DNA of 64,000 nucleotides from Chondrilla cf. caribensis (Eukaryota; Porifera; Demospongiae; Chondrillida; Chondrillidae), in assembly GCA_964020155.1 (NCBI GenBank), contig OZ026556.1, forward strand, positions 555,001-619,000, in the 5' to 3' direction. Position numbers and translations under genes: made by a program. The notes under the pieces were generated by a model. That model worked only from the letters and a program-made list of their open reading frames with translations, made no database searches and had not been told where the DNA came from. The stretch's first letter is position 1. Every line of letters starts with the position of its first letter. This document shows positions 21,407-35,162 of this stretch, one piece after another.

Positions 21407-23173
21407 GTTCTGGACTATCTGAGAACTGATCACCAACAAATACACTCTGTATACTGTTGACATGTCCGTAGCTAAGAGAGTACACCTGAACAAAGAAAAA
21501 CTCAAAAAACTAAATGAATGTACCATTACCTCATTCCAATGGCATCAAACAGAGGCAAGTTTCACCACTCTTGTGTGCCACAGTGCATGTGCATGCAGTA
21601 TGTACTGCTCTGTGTACTGTACCATCCATGTACATGCAGTATGTACTGCTCTGTGTACTGTACCATACATGTACATGCAGTATGTACTGCTCTGTGTACT
21701 GTACCATACATGTACATGCAGTATGTACTGCTCTGTGTACTGTACCATACATGTACATGCAGTATGTACTGCTCTGTGTACTGCACCATAATGTACATGC
21801 AGTATGTACTGCTCTGTGTACTGTACCATACATGCACATGCAGTATGTACTGCTCTGTGTACTGCACCATAATGTACATGCAGTATGTACTGCTCTGTGT
21901 ACTGTACCATACATGCACATGCAGTATGTACTGCTCTGTGTACTGCACCATCCATGTACATGCAGTATGTACTGCTCTGTGTACTGTACCATACATGTAC
22001 ATGCAGTATGTACTGCTCTGTGTACTGTACCATCCATGTACATGCAGTATGTACTGCTCTGTGTACTGCACCATAATGTACATGCAGTATGTACTGCTCT
22101 GTGTACTGCACCATACAAAGTGCATGACAGCACACTCACCACGAGGCCCGCTATGGCCAGCGCCATGTTGACCACTGGGAGTAGGTGTATGTTCCAGTTC
22201 TGTAGAACAGTGTGTTCCCTCAGTGCCTGACAACGATCCGGGTACGGTGATAACAGAGACGTGTTTGAGGAGTTATTGTCATGGTAACAACAAGACGGCT
22301 CCTCCAACGTGTATTGCCATGACGAGAGAAGCACCACACAAAGAGATAGCGTACAAAAGATGTTTCCGAGGACTTGAATGGCAAAGTTGCCTAAAATGAC
22401 GAAACCAAAAGGTACACTCTTGTGAGGACTGTATATCTAAACCATCAGAAGTAGTACGGTCAGTGTACTTATGTATGTGTTCGGTATGAATATGGTCAAG
22501 ACAGGAATCTAACAACAGCTCCGTACAGTGTGATGATCCAAAGAGAAGGTGTGTATGTACAGCAAGACCTTTACAAGTGTACACACATGTGCAGACATGT
22601 ACACACATGCGTACATAACCACAACCAACCACCCAAGATACACAAACAGAGAGAGAGAGAGTCACGTCCACAGATAACAATGACTGCATTATAATGTGTT
22701 CTTGCATTTTAATATTGAGAGACATCACGGTTTTTGAATACAAAGAATACCATGCCTATACCAACAGAAGCTAATTATCAAAGAAATCCACGCTCACCAA
22801 TCAGCTTATCAGCGAGACAACCTGCAGTCAGAGCACATATTTGAGTTATAGCAAGGTACACGTTGGTGCTGGATGTGGCAAGGTCTTTCGGATTGCTGTC
22901 ACACACGTACAAGAATCGAGTGAAGTAGACCTCCAAAACTGACGTCAGTCCTACATACGTGGCACTATTGAAAACGAGAATACAGCAGATACTGAGATAG
23001 AATCCAGATTAGCTGAAAAATAGCTCAAATAAGTGTCCGAGGAAGTGCTGTAGCTACCTTTGACCTAGAGCATTCCCCATGATAAAGATTAGCGCCTTCC
23101 AAGGGTATGCATTTCTTTTCTTCCTGCATTTGAAACAGTTTTTCTTGGTCGATTCGTCTTTGCACGCGGCCAT
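18590..23173 (-). CDS. SLC15: POT/SLC15-like transporter, 9 exons (564 aa), divergent
   Basis: Exons, in transcript order: 23173-23058, 22991-22798, 22390-22140, 21485-21405, 21230-21101, 20512-20177, 19961-19813, 19329-19124, 18821-18590. All joins keep frame with GT-AG sites. Family marks: GDQFSD (second conserved POT loop), SFSWFYLWLNVGNVI, LRAVLPILGVFLPITVFWAL, and near the end WQLPQYVLITIGEVLVAVTG followed by EFAYSQASP. Length matches the SLC15A3/A4 (PHT) group, without the large extracellular domain of PEPT1/2. The N-terminal region reads ALIFIMGNALGQSICC and lacks the usual proton-coupling ExxER motif, so transport activity is uncertain. A Cys-rich segment (CPRCCRSCC) lies in the central cytoplasmic loop. 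Introns carry large minisatellites and CA/GT tracts. Confidence 0.8.
18889..19123. repeat. CA/CAGCCA microsatellite at a splice donor
   Basis: Read on the transcribed minus strand, this is a GT-rich tract that starts exactly at the donor of exon 8 of the POT gene. It is interrupted by periodic GGCTGT units. Confidence 0.9.
19385..19461. repeat. GT microsatellite, POT intron 7
   Basis: Uninterrupted GT dinucleotides for more than 70 bp; CA on the transcribed strand, about 55 bp upstream of the exon 8 acceptor. Confidence 0.9.
19973..20064. repeat. GT microsatellite, POT intron 6
   Basis: About 90 bp of GT repeats; CA on the transcribed strand, ending about 12 bp before the exon 7 acceptor. 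Confidence 0.9.
20727..20957. repeat. 43-bp minisatellite, POT intron 5
   Basis: About five tandem copies of a unit containing ttaaccacc and tatattggtggag followed by ggggcaccca. Units differ by a few bases and by a 2-bp length change. Confidence 0.9.
21313..21404. repeat. CA microsatellite at a splice donor
   Basis: About 90 bp of uninterrupted CA; on the minus strand GT repeats begin exactly at the donor after POT exon 4. Confidence 0.9.
21580..22118. repeat. 39-41-bp minisatellite, about 13 copies, POT intron 3
   Basis: Tandem units share catgcagtatgtactgctct and gtgtactgtaccat. Two length classes (about 39 and 41 bp) alternate, with 'ccataatgt' and 'ccatacatgt' variants. Long open frames across it in several phases are a by-product of the repeat and are not genes. 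Confidence 0.95.
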
Positions 23174-23339
23174 TTTTGGTGAGCGTTTATTGAGAACAAA
23201 ATTAATAGGCGCCCATGTGCCCCACCCACAAGACTTTTAGTTTCCTTTGATCCGAGTCCATAGCTGCACTATAGCAGATACTTAGCCTTGAGTATCGATT
23301 CCAGATTATATCAGTCTAGTTCAGTGTAGACTATATTTT
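23174..23339. promoter_or_regulatory. 166-bp bidirectional promoter, POT gene / zinc-finger gene
   Basis: Only 166 bp separate the divergent start codons of the POT gene (minus) and the zinc-finger gene (plus), so both promoters and 5' UTRs must lie here or overlap the genes. I see no TATA box. A GCGCC block at 23211-23215 and cccacccac at about 23222 are the only GC-rich parts. Confidence 0.5.
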
Positions 23340-24512
23340 ATGGAGGAACGAGAAGAGCTACTTTCCTTACAGCAGCGAACCGCGGGTTATATCGCCCAAG
23401 GAGAATGCGAGGATGTGATCAACGAAGAAAGCTCAGATGAGTGCTCCGAAGAAGAGGAGATTATCCCCCTATCCTGTCCCAACCGTGGTTGTAAGTTCAC
23501 AATCGATAGTGTCTCGGAGTCTAAGAAGATGGACGCCCACAGGGAGAACTGTGTACACCAGGTGCATATTCGAAACATTGTTGTCAACCTGTGCATAGCC
23601 ACTGCTTGAAGCATACTCTCCTGTATGTATGAAAGACACTCGTGCATGCATGTGGTATATATGCACATGCTAGTATGTTATAATCTCTGGACAAGATAGT
23701 GTATCACCGATGAAACTAATCTATCAAGCTGATACCCTCCTGTTGATGTGGTTTGAAGTAGGTTCGACTAAAATGAAACTTCTTGCTTCTTCTTGGCCTG
23801 GTCCAATCTTCTTGTAAAGACTGTGAGTTGCTTGCTATTGCCTAAACACAAGTAGACTCAGATATTCAATCGTGGTGTTTATATATACCTCCAGCTGTAC
23901 ATTTGGGTCATTTGAATAAGATGGCATGAAGAAATAAGGACAATCCCTCTACATTATATGTGTGATTATAATTGATTCTCTAATTACCACAAGTTGTGTT
24001 AATCTCCAACAAATTACTGTCATGACCATTCCTCTTCATTTGGACATTTTTGTATACAGTTGGAGGTGTGTCCTGGGTGTGGCCTAAAAGTGAAAAAGAA
24101 GGACTTTGTTGTGCACAACATTGTGAAGAGGTGCTCTGAAAAAGTTCAGAAGCGAAGGCGAGTACAGAGTGCCCGACAGCTCTCCGCTAATCTGAGACAA
24201 CATCGCATCCAGATCAAACTAGAACGCCATGTGTCGGAGCAGGATGAGAGACAGCTGATCAGGGCTCACCAGGAGCAGCAGAAGATGGAGTTGCCTCAGA
24301 GGAGGAGGATCCAGAGTGCCCAACCGAGGTTGATGAGCACGGCTGTTGAGGCTCGCATGAGCAGTGCGGTTACTAGGAGCGAGGTGAGCAGGTATTCCCG
24401 GAACCTCATGAGTGCTGTTGACTCCTGCCGCACATGCACCACCAAGTTCACTCCAGCCAAGACGGTCACCTTCCGAAGAGACTCGTTCAGCAAGGTAGAT
24501 GCATTGTTGTAG
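23340..24512 (+). CDS. small TRAF-type zinc-finger protein (224 aa), 2 exons
   Basis: Exon 1 is 23340-23561 and exon 2 is 24060-24512, joined in phase 0 (CAG|gtgcat, tatacag|TTG). An acidic N-terminus (ESSDECSEEEE) is followed by Cys/His spacing spread across the junction: CPNRGC, then H and C in AHRENC, then CPGCG, H and C. This is the pattern of TRAF-like (XAF1/TRAFD1-type) fingers. The splice joins the two finger halves, which supports the model. The C-terminal two thirds are basic and Arg-rich, with a repeated phrase (RRRVQSARQ, RRRIQSAQP). It is probably a nuclear or adaptor protein; the partner is unknown. A weak donor (AAG|gtagat) near 24493 leaves open a further exon that I could not find. 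Confidence 0.6.
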
Positions 24513-25368
24513 TTGATATGTTCTTTGTTCAGAGACTATGTATAGCAGTTATGTGCAAAGTATGTGTAAGTTTCAGCACAAACGCAATACAAATATACAC
24601 ATGCAAACAGACATGCAAAGTGCATGCCATACAATATGAATGCCACCTATTTATTAATTTTGTATAATTTATTACCATTTCCATCCAATATATCTACGGC
24701 TTCTCTTCACTCGGGAATACAAAGCCAGTGAGTGCATGTACTTCGGATAAAACATGTAAAATGTTGCATAGTGCATGTACTGTGGACCATGCATGTAGAA
24801 TGTGACATATAATATTATCCATGTACTGTAGTAATTATTAATTCCTGATAATTGGAGTTAACAAGTATAGCATCTTAACAGGATGTGAACACAGCATGTG
24901 TTGATGTCTGTGGAATGTACTTACCCCTCCCTCCCCCCTTAGTGCAACCACTGTGACAATTGGAGGAGGGTCAGTGGAAGAGTGGCTCAATCACGGACAA
25001 CTAATCTTTTCTAATGGATCTCCAATGACAGCTGATCATCTTTGGTAGTTTGCATTTGATCAATATACAATGCCCTTGCACTCCTACTTCAGATGTGTCA
25101 AGCTTGTCTCTACGTTTTTCTACTTTTATATGCATGTCTTTGTAACTTCAATGCATGCTTTCAGCCTTTGAATGATACTTGAAGTTGACAGTGTTTTATA
25201 ATCATGTGTGTATTATACGTCTTGACTAATTTGAACATCATTTTCATTATTTTTTTCTACTAAAAATGGCTCTATTAAATAATTCTACCGTTTCAAATAT
25301 GCGCGCTGTGTTTGGTTTCAAGTTTTACATTTGAAGTTGGTTTCGGATTTTTCTCTTCGCTCGAAAAA
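24513..25368. other. intergenic, no gene seen
   Basis: AT-rich sequence with scattered gcatgtac motifs. The end of this stretch contains the DRG2 promoter; no TATA or other core element stands out. Confidence 0.4.
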
Positions 25369-27012
25369 ATGGGGATTTTGGAGAAAATACAAGAAATTGA
25401 GCAGGAGATAGCGAGAACTCAGAAAAATAAAGGTAACTGTGAAGAATTCCACTAATATACATAAATATATCGATATATCATCCTCGAGTTGTCTCATTAA
25501 AATGCGGATAGTGTTAGCTAGTCTCACTATAGTACCAAGGTTATGTTATATACACTGTGAATTAGCTATAGCAGTTATGCGTATCGTATGGTGGATGTAG
25601 CTACTGAGTACCATCTCGGTCTGCTGAAGGCCAAACTCGCTCGCTATCGATCCCAGCTTCTGGAAACTCCCAAGTCATCTGGACAAAAGGTGGGTCAATT
25701 GCCTCTGCCAGCAGGAACTTTCTTGGTGTTTCATGTTGGAATTTCAGATACCTCCTGCATGACCACATCATCCGTGTTGTATGACTGTGTTCTGCTATGA
25801 AAGTGTATGTAGATGTACATTTGCATAAGTATAATTACCTTCCTCTATATCGAGTGTTTGTCTGTATGGAGTTGTCTGTATTACTTGCATAAAGATGTAT
25901 AAACACTGGATGTATAGAAAAAACCCAGCTATACTTGTACCAATATGCATTATGATTGGTGCATGTGATAGTCACATGTTTTCTGGACCATATGTTTTGA
26001 AGTTAATGGTGTGTGTGTGTGTTCTCAAGGGAGAGGGCTTCGATGTCATGAAGTCAGGTGATGCAAGGGTGGCACTGGTTGGTTTCCCGTCAGTTGGAAA
26101 GGTTTGTGAACTTGCCGCTGCTGTGCTGAGACCACCTGTTCGAACTGGGCAATGGTTGCATGTGGACTAATCTCCCTCATCCCTCTCTCACAGTCTACGC
26201 TGTTGAACAGCATAACAGCAACACACAGTGAAACAGCATCTTATGAATTTACAACACTAACATGTATTCCTGGGGTTGTCCAGGTGAGTTGTAGATTTGA
26301 ATCATTACAACTCAACATTGCCCGTTACCCAGTGCAGTAGCAATATGAATATAATATATATACAAAATGACTATGATGATGTAGACATTATAACATTCAG
26401 GACTTGTCACCAAGGATTTATTTCTTAACCCACAGTACAAGGACGCCAGTATCCAACTGTTGGACCTTCCGGGGATAATCGAAGGAGCATCTGAAGGGAA
26501 GGGAAAGGGACGACAGGTCATCGCAGTAGCACGAACAGCTGACCTGGTGCTAATGATGCTGGATGCCACCAAGGGAGACATTCAGAGGTGAGTACACATG
26601 TTTTTGTAAGGTTTGACCTCCGCGGCACCTGGGTATGGTTTCCTCCCAGCACCTTTGCCGTTCTCCCCTAAATTTCCCTCTTCCGAATAATGTTGCTTGA
26701 GGTGTTGACACTTGAGCAAGGGTCACTGAAGCTACAACACCAACTATTGCTGAGATCTAGGGTTCTTTGTCTCCCTCGACTAGCATGTGGTTTGACACTC
26801 ATGTGGTCTCTGTTTGTAGAAACCTGTTACAAGTGGAGCTTGAAGCAATGGGGATCAGACTGAACAAGAGACCACCAAATGTTTATTTCAAGGTCTGCAT
26901 CTGTGTCCATGTCTGTCTGTCTGCCTGCCTGCTTGTGTGTGTACCTGTGTCTGTGTATGCGTCCATGTATGTCTATCTACTTGCCTGTCTCTCTCTCTCT
27001 GTGCATGTGTGC

Positions 27013-27080
<68 letters not shown>

Positions 27081-27482
27081 AAGAACACTAATGCACTCAC
27101 ACATGCAGTACAAGGATAAGGATTATGCCACTCCATTCTACAATGCTTAGAGAAAGAAAGGGGGTGGCTTGTCTATAAACTCTCTTGTCAAGTTGACGAA
27201 GATTGATGAAAAAATGGTCCAAATGTTGCTACATGACTACAGTATCCTCCAATGGCACTGGAAATTGTGTGACCTTTTCACTGCTCAAGTGACCTGTGAT
27301 TGTGCACTTCATTGGTATTGCTGAACCGTGTTGTTGACACACTTAACTGACACTCAGAAATATTCAATGCTGATATTATCTTTAGGGAAGACTGTACTCC
27401 AGGTGTGTGATTTGTGTGTGATTTGCGTATGATTTGTGTGTGATTTGTGTGTGATTTGTGTGTGTGTGATTTGTGTGTGATT

Positions 27483-27552
<70 letters not shown>

Positions 27553-28988
27553 TGTGTGTACGTATGTGTGTGCCCTTGTTCATATTTGTATATGTGTATA
27601 ATATGTATCTATCCATATAATGTTATAAAAATGGTGTGTGGGACAGCTGTATACATGACGGTGTTTTTGTTTATTTGGCACACAAGATCTATATTTAGCA
27701 ATAGCCATATTCATGCTTGTCAAGTAGGTGTAAACAATAGATATTAGGTATGTTTGTACAACTATGAATCCTATTATGGCTCTGCATTTTTTCCTTGTTC
27801 AGATGAGTTTATTGACGTGATTGAGGGGAACCGTGTTTACCTCCGCTGCCTGTTTGTGAGTTTACCATATTTGGTCACAAAGTGCACACACACCACAAGA
27901 GTGCATGGGGTGCGCCAGAGATCTATAGAGTTCCAGCTGTTAGTTTGTCTTGGATGCCTCAACATTTGTTATGTTCCTTGTATCAATTATTATGCACTGC
28001 TATAATGGATCAAAATGCTATAATATATCACATGTCTACATATTATTCAATGTTATATGAATTCTTTGTCTGTGTAACAGCAGTTGGGATTCCTGTGTGT
28101 GTACTGTTGGAACTTCACTGAGCCCATCTGGTAGACAGGGTCACCTTGTAGTGTCTTGTGAGGGTGGATGCATTAAGGCACTTTGTATTGTTGACTTATT
28201 CCTGTTGTAGAAAAGACATGTCTCGTTTGCTGTGGTTTTGTTCGTGTTACCTGATCCATGCCCTAGCTTGTGAGTACAGGAAAGCCATTTTCTGTTGTCA
28301 TGGCTACAGTCTCAATGATGTCCATATTTGGTCACGATTTCAGCTGTTCATTCATTAGCAGTGAACCATGGTGATTTGTTACAGCCTGCCATGCTCCAGT
28401 GAATGTGGGTCTGTAGGTGTACTTGTGTACACAGACCTCTCCAACTGTCTTATGTAGTGGGTTACATCCTGTACTGTTGCCATAGCAATGAACCACCAGT
28501 CTGGGGATGAGACTACACAGCTGTGTAAATGTTTTGGTTGGCAGATATCAGAGTGACTTGGTCAGCTCAAGACAATTTTGTAAGGTTATGTAGGTTCCTC
28601 CATTTCCTTGTTTCACTGCCAGGTTCTGGTTGCCTTACATGATTGTGATTTTTTCCTTGATGCAAACATGTTTTTTTGTACTCTCACTCTCTGCATCACT
28701 GCCTCCATTAGTGCTACAACAAGATTGATCAGGTGTCCTTGGAAGAGGTGGATCGCATAGCTCGCCAGCCTCACTCTGTCGTGATAAGGTTTGTCAACCA
28801 GCCACTTCCAACTGTTCTGGAATGTGGGCTAATTCAGTTTGATGAGAGAGTAACAGAATTTCCTGATTAAAGGTGTAATAATTAGATTTTGTTATTGAAT
28901 ATTAGTTGTAATTGAAGAATGATTAATACAAGTAATTTGATTTGCTCAGGCGTGTATAGGAATAGTGACAATGGACAGCACAATGTGT

Positions 28989-29051
<63 letters not shown>

Positions 29052-29989
29052 GCATGTGTAGTACTACGGGTAGTTTGTGTATGTGAGTATATATGTAGCA
29101 TATGTGTATACATAATGTGTATGTACTGTACATGTGGGTATGTATATACGTATAGTGTATGTGTATGTATGTTGATGTGTATGCATGTATTGTAATGTAC
29201 ATATGTGTGGGCATGTGTGTGGTGTGGGTGCATTCTTTTGCAGTAACTTGTAAGTGGTACACGGGCAGTGGTGTAGGATGCACTGTTGGTGCATACATTG
29301 GGGTCAGAACAGCTGTCAGCCTAGTGACCATGAAGCCATTTTACAGCACCTTGAACCTAAACATTGGCTTGTTTGTAATTGGTTTTAAATTGTAATGAAG
29401 TTAGAGATTGTACCTTCCATTTTCACCTTACTTGAGGGAATTAGTATCATTTGCAGTTCTTTGACTACTTTGTCAGGAGTAATTTGAAGGTTTTGGTGCA
29501 TATTGAAATATTTGCTGACAGCTGGTCCAGGAGGTAGACAATATTATGTAAGCAAAGTGTATAGTGGAACTCCACTGGAAGCCCACCTCAGTAGCAAGAC
29601 CATTCCTGTATGTAATAAAACCACTTTTCCCCAGTTTTAGGAGTCTATCTCCTCAGTCAGTGTACTTCCAAAATAATAATTGGGACCTCACAAAATGAGA
29701 ATTGGGACCTTATAAAATGACAAGTGGGACTTCCTTACATTTAAGACCACCATGGTTCCATGTTTAGCCTTGTTTTGTGTTGTGTGTGTGGTGTACTCAC
29801 TGACACATGCGTTTCCCTTCACTTGCAAGCCAACACATGCAAACTTCCCCGTACACTTCCCACAGTTGTGAGATGAAACTCAACTTGGATTATCTTGTAG
29901 AGAAGATTTGGGAATACCTTGCTCTGATCTGTGTGTATACAAAGAAGAGGGGAGGTGAGAGGGGTGTGTCCGTTTAGCAGTTAGTGGTG

Positions 29990-30039
<50 letters not shown>

Positions 30040-31277
30040 ATTTGTAGCATACGAATGTACATACATAGTACATTCGGTACATCACTTAGGTACGTACACT
30101 GTAGACAGGTTTCTTGCCTCACCATATCATATTTCAACGAACCTACGTAACACCGCTTCCTCGAGGCAACAGCTGATAGATATCTCGATACCATTGCAGT
30201 TTTAGTGGACAGAGTACTACATGTACACCATGTAGCAAAGTACCTATATTTACAGTAGGTAGGACACCTCCTAGGTGATGTACTCCTGTATGGTATGTGC
30301 ACACACTGCGTACCTTTAATTGACTACATGTATTGATGTTAAATTGGTATGTTTTGGCAGCATTGGAGCAGTTGTCTCTTTTGTCACTATTAGAGCCACC
30401 TGATTTGAAGGATGCACTGATTCTACGGTCTGGATGTACAGCAGAGCATGTGGTATTTTTGTGTGTGTGTATTTGTGTGTACAAGTGTGGGTGTGGGTGT
30501 TTGTGTGTGTGTATGTGTGTGTGTGTGGGTGGGTGTGGGTGACTAATTACCTTGGCTCACAACAACACAGCAGCTGTAGTTACACCAGGTTGTCTTGAAA
30601 TTGAATTTACCAGTATGTTTTCACACACCAGTGATAATGTTTGTGTCTGTGTCACAGTCTGCTTCACCGAATTGGAATTCCCTCTGCCTGGTGTCACAAA
30701 GTGCACTACACACACATGTACAATGACCTCAGGCCAACTGGTCTCTCTGTCTGAGTCAGCTCTTGTGTACTGCAGTCATGTGGGTGCTGTACCCCTACTC
30801 TTGTGTAGGCCGGAGTACTTTGTGCAATGACCTTGTGGTCAGATAGGGCAAGCTGTTATCATCTCATGTCTGTTGTGCTTCCAATAATTTGGATTCATCT
30901 ATTGTCTGAATTATAGTTGGTGTTGTTTACTTGTCCACTTCTGTTGGTATTGATGTTGTTTTGTTTGATTTCATCGTTCACTGTTTTATTTACTTGTGGC
31001 TTATGTTTTGTCTTGCATACAGTGTCACTGTCTTCATCGTACTCTAGCTGAGCAGTTCAAATATGCTCTCGTATGGGTGAGTTGGTTGATATTGGATAAA
31101 ATGGAGAATTAGCACACACGAACACACAATTATGCACCGCAGTTTCAGTGTTGTTGTGAGACATCTTTGCAAAGTTCATGTAATACTCTTATTGCATCAT
31201 TTAATGGCTGTCCTTTGTTTACCTATGTACGCAAATGCACACATGTGCAAACTCCCCAACACATGCACATATAATAT

Positions 31278-31325
<48 letters not shown>

Positions 31326-31341
31326 ATGCACACACACACGC

Positions 31342-31380
<39 letters not shown>

Positions 31381-31488
31381 CGCACACACACACGCACACA
31401 GGGCTCGAGTGTCAAGTACAGTCCACAAAGGGTTGGCATACAGCACCAGATGAACGATGAAGATGTTATTCAAATCATGAAGAAATGA
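25369..31488 (+). CDS. DRG2: DRG2, developmentally regulated GTP-binding protein 2 (364 aa), 14 exons
   Basis: Exons: 25369-25432, 25601-25689, 26030-26101, 26194-26283, 26436-26587, 26820-26892, 27151-27241, 27358-27402, 27803-27855, 28712-28788, 29866-29954, 30394-30452, 31023-31076, 31402-31488. The spliced protein is 364 aa, the same length as vertebrate DRG2. Obg-type GTPase motifs are in order: GFPSVGKST (G1, split by intron 3), TTLTCIPG (G2), DLPGIIEGA (G3), NKIDQ (G4). A C-terminal TGS domain follows and the end is [11 protein letters not shown]2 is a ribosome-associated GTPase working with DFRP2/RWDD1. The start [18 protein letters not shown] is the family N-terminus. Introns hold many GT/CA tracts; one starts at the exon 8 donor and one ends at the last acceptor. 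Confidence 0.95.
27012..27079. repeat. GT microsatellite, DRG2 intron 6
   Basis: About 65 bp of uninterrupted GT dinucleotides. Confidence 0.9.
27403..27560. repeat. GT/GTGTGATTT repeat starting at DRG2 exon 8 donor
   Basis: The donor GTGTGTGATTTG is the first of several near-identical gtgtgtgattt units that pass into a pure GT and GTGC tract. Confidence 0.9.
28989..29050. repeat. GT microsatellite, DRG2 intron 10
   Basis: About 60 bp of GT repeats followed by degenerate tatgtgta-rich sequence. Confidence 0.9.
31279..31401. repeat. CA microsatellite ending at DRG2 exon 14 acceptor
   Basis: A CA tract with several CACG variants runs directly into the acceptor cacacag at 31401, so the splice site is the last unit of the repeat. 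Confidence 0.9.
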
Positions 31489-32018
31489 ACCCCATATTAG
31501 CATGAGATTATGTGTAACAATGTTGATCTTACTAAGTTATAAATTCATGAATAATCATCCCTAGATAATTAATGGTTTATAAAACACATAACAGCTATCC
31601 TGTGTACTGTAATTGATATCGATGGCATATGTATAATATACTTGTTTACATTTGTTATATTTTTACACCTGAATATACAATTGTTTATAATTTCTTATAA
31701 AACATATTACGATATTGTACTACATACGTATGTACATTCATACTTATTCCATATATACTTTTGCAATAATTATTGATTTTAGCTCCTTGTATTAATAGTA
31801 ATTTGAATTTAATAATACACTAATGTAATAAACCACCCATGCAATCTACACAATACAACACAAAGGCATAACAAGTTAACAATTATTAATTCAATTTTCA
31901 AACAAAGTGAGCATAATTGCACTGATACATACAGAAACTGACGTCTAAGAAGAGAAGTTAAACTAACTACAAGTTGGGATCAAGAGGGTGAAATTCATAC
32001 AACAATCAGGTTGGAGTG
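31489..32018. other. intergenic between convergent DRG2 and fascin
   Basis: AT-rich; it contains the 3' UTRs of both genes. AATAAA-type sequences are present (for example taataaacc near 31827), but I cannot assign them. No gene is seen. Confidence 0.5.
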
Positions 32019-33500
32019 TTAGTATTCCCAAAGAGTTTTGCTTCCGATTTCCTTCCCCTTAGCTGCGAAGCCTAAACCGTTTTGATCCGCAGCGAGGTAG
32101 CATCCATTCGGGGCAACAATACACATTTTCGAATGCGCACGTAACTCGAAATAGAAGTTTGTTGGCTCCACTCCGTTCTTGTTCAGGGTACCGTCATCCT
32201 CCAGCTTCACCCACTTTCCGCTGGAACTCCTGAGATTGTAGATCCCGTCCTCCCCACGCACTTCAAAAACATCGTATGTGGATTTGTTGCAGACGAGAAC
32301 ACCTGCAGATTTGACTGCTTCCGGTTTTTCTCCCACGAATCCATATTCACATCTCAGGACAAGAACTGGTCGATTCAGCAAATCAAACTCTAACTTGCAT
32401 TCATCGCCTAGCTCTTTGGCAGTAGTGATCAATTGCCCGTTTGCCTTCACAGAAACGTAGCACGATTTACTTGTCTTCAGTGCAATTTGCTTGCCGAACC
32501 ACTCGATCTCGAATTGGCATTCGGGTGGATTACAATTATCATTGTTGCATATGATGTTAGTAGATGCAGAACTCCAGTACTTCTTATTGCTGCCACGAAT
32601 AGCCCACTTAACAAATCCGCTCATGTCGTCTTGCTTGATGGCTTCCAGCTGGAAGATCTCCGTGTCCTGTATTTCTGCTTGGTTCGCACGTACTTCGATC
32701 CCGTCACGAATGGACACGAACCTTCCAGATGGGGCTTTAAAACGAAGCTGAGCACAACTGTCTTGAAGCTGAAAGAGCTCATCTTTGCCAATTTGGTCCT
32801 TACGCGACTGAAGGATTGCAGAAGGGCCCACACCGGCCAGGTACTTTCCTTTGCAGTCCCGGAAAGCGACCTGGTTGTTTCTGAACACTAAAGTATAAAG
32901 TGAGTCCTTGGAGATATCATCCACCAAGGCTCCTGTATGTGCAACATACTTCTTGTTGGAGGCCAACAAAGCATACTGTCCTTTGTGGAACTCCAAAACG
33001 AGTAAAGCGTCTTTTCCCCACGGGATTACCTCGTTGATGCGAATCTCATCATCGACAAGATGTGCAAAGGCCTTCCTGTTGACGTTGTAGAGGTTGATCA
33101 TTGGATGCATGGCCAAGTGGATGGTGAAGAGGCACTCCGCACTTGCCTCTTTGTAGAAGCAGTGTAGCTGGTCCCCACTTCCACCGAAGTAACGATTGAA
33201 AGCCACGTTGCGAATAGCGATTTTCCCGTCCGCTTGCGTTTCAATCTCGAATTTGGTCTCTTTCCCGATTGCCTCGTAGCTACCGTCAACTTTGCCGTCA
33301 TTGTCCGTACCGAGGTAACGTCCTTGGCAGCTCTTCAAAGCTATTTCTTTCTCACCAACTCCTTCCAGGACCCAGATCTGCTTTTTCCGCAAAGAAGTCC
33401 CATTACAGTTTATCTTGGACTGGAAGGCTTCCGCGGTGAGATATTTGTTGCCGGCATTGATCAGACCGAGCGTCCACTTCAGAGCATCAACTTCTGCCAT
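32019..33500 (-). CDS. FSCN: fascin, actin-bundling protein, intronless (493 aa)
   Basis: Fascin packs actin filaments into the tight bundles of filopodia and microvilli. The reading frame is a single exon of 493 aa, the same length as vertebrate fascin-1. It shows four beta-trefoil repeats with the recurring aromatic/Gly patterns (GRYLGTDNDG, NKKYVAHTG, GKYLAGVG, GRFVSIRDG, GCYLAADQNG). TSLRKKQIWVLE near residue 36 aligns with the N-terminal actin-binding loop that carries the PKC-phosphorylated serine in fascin-1. It lies head to head with an actin gene, with 368 bp between start codons. The C-terminus KTLWEY matches the family end. Confidence 0.95.
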   Translation of the reverse strand: MAEVDALKWTLGLINAGNKYLTAEAFQSKINCNGTSLRKKQIWVLEGVGEKEIALKSCQGRYLGTDNDGKVDGSYEAIGKETKFEIETQADGKIAIRNVAFNRYFGGSGDQLHCFYKEASAECLFTIHLAMHPMINLYNVNRKAFAHLVDDEIRINEVIPWGKDALLVLEFHKGQYALLASNKKYVAHTGALVDDISKDSLYTLVFRNNQVAFRDCKGKYLAGVGPSAILQSRKDQIGKDELFQLQDSCAQLRFKAPSGRFVSIRDGIEVRANQAEIQDTEIFQLEAIKQDDMSGFVKWAIRGSNKKYWSSASTNIICNNDNCNPPECQFEIEWFGKQIALKTSKSCYVSVKANGQLITTAKELGDECKLEFDLLNRPVLVLRCEYGFVGEKPEAVKSAGVLVCNKSTYDVFEVRGEDGIYNLRSSSGKWVKLEDDGTLNKNGVEPTNFYFELRAHSKMCIVAPNGCYLAADQNGLGFAAKGKEIGSKTLWEY

Positions 33501-34999
<1,499 letters not shown>

Positions 35000-35162
35000 C
35001 CCTAGACTAGTTCATTGTAGTTAAACTTTTAGTCTTGTTCATTTTCAGTTAATTTTGTTTCAGTGTGCATTGTTGGATGCATTTGTACAAAATAGAGGGA
35101 AAAATTCAATATTAAAAGATCACGTGATGAGAATTAGTATAGTGTATTCGTGTAGGTATTGG

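Noticed and set aside
21514..22337. Several 190-270-codon frames over the 39-41-bp minisatellite
   Set aside because: The repeat is open in multiple frames on both strands; it lies in an intron of the POT gene.
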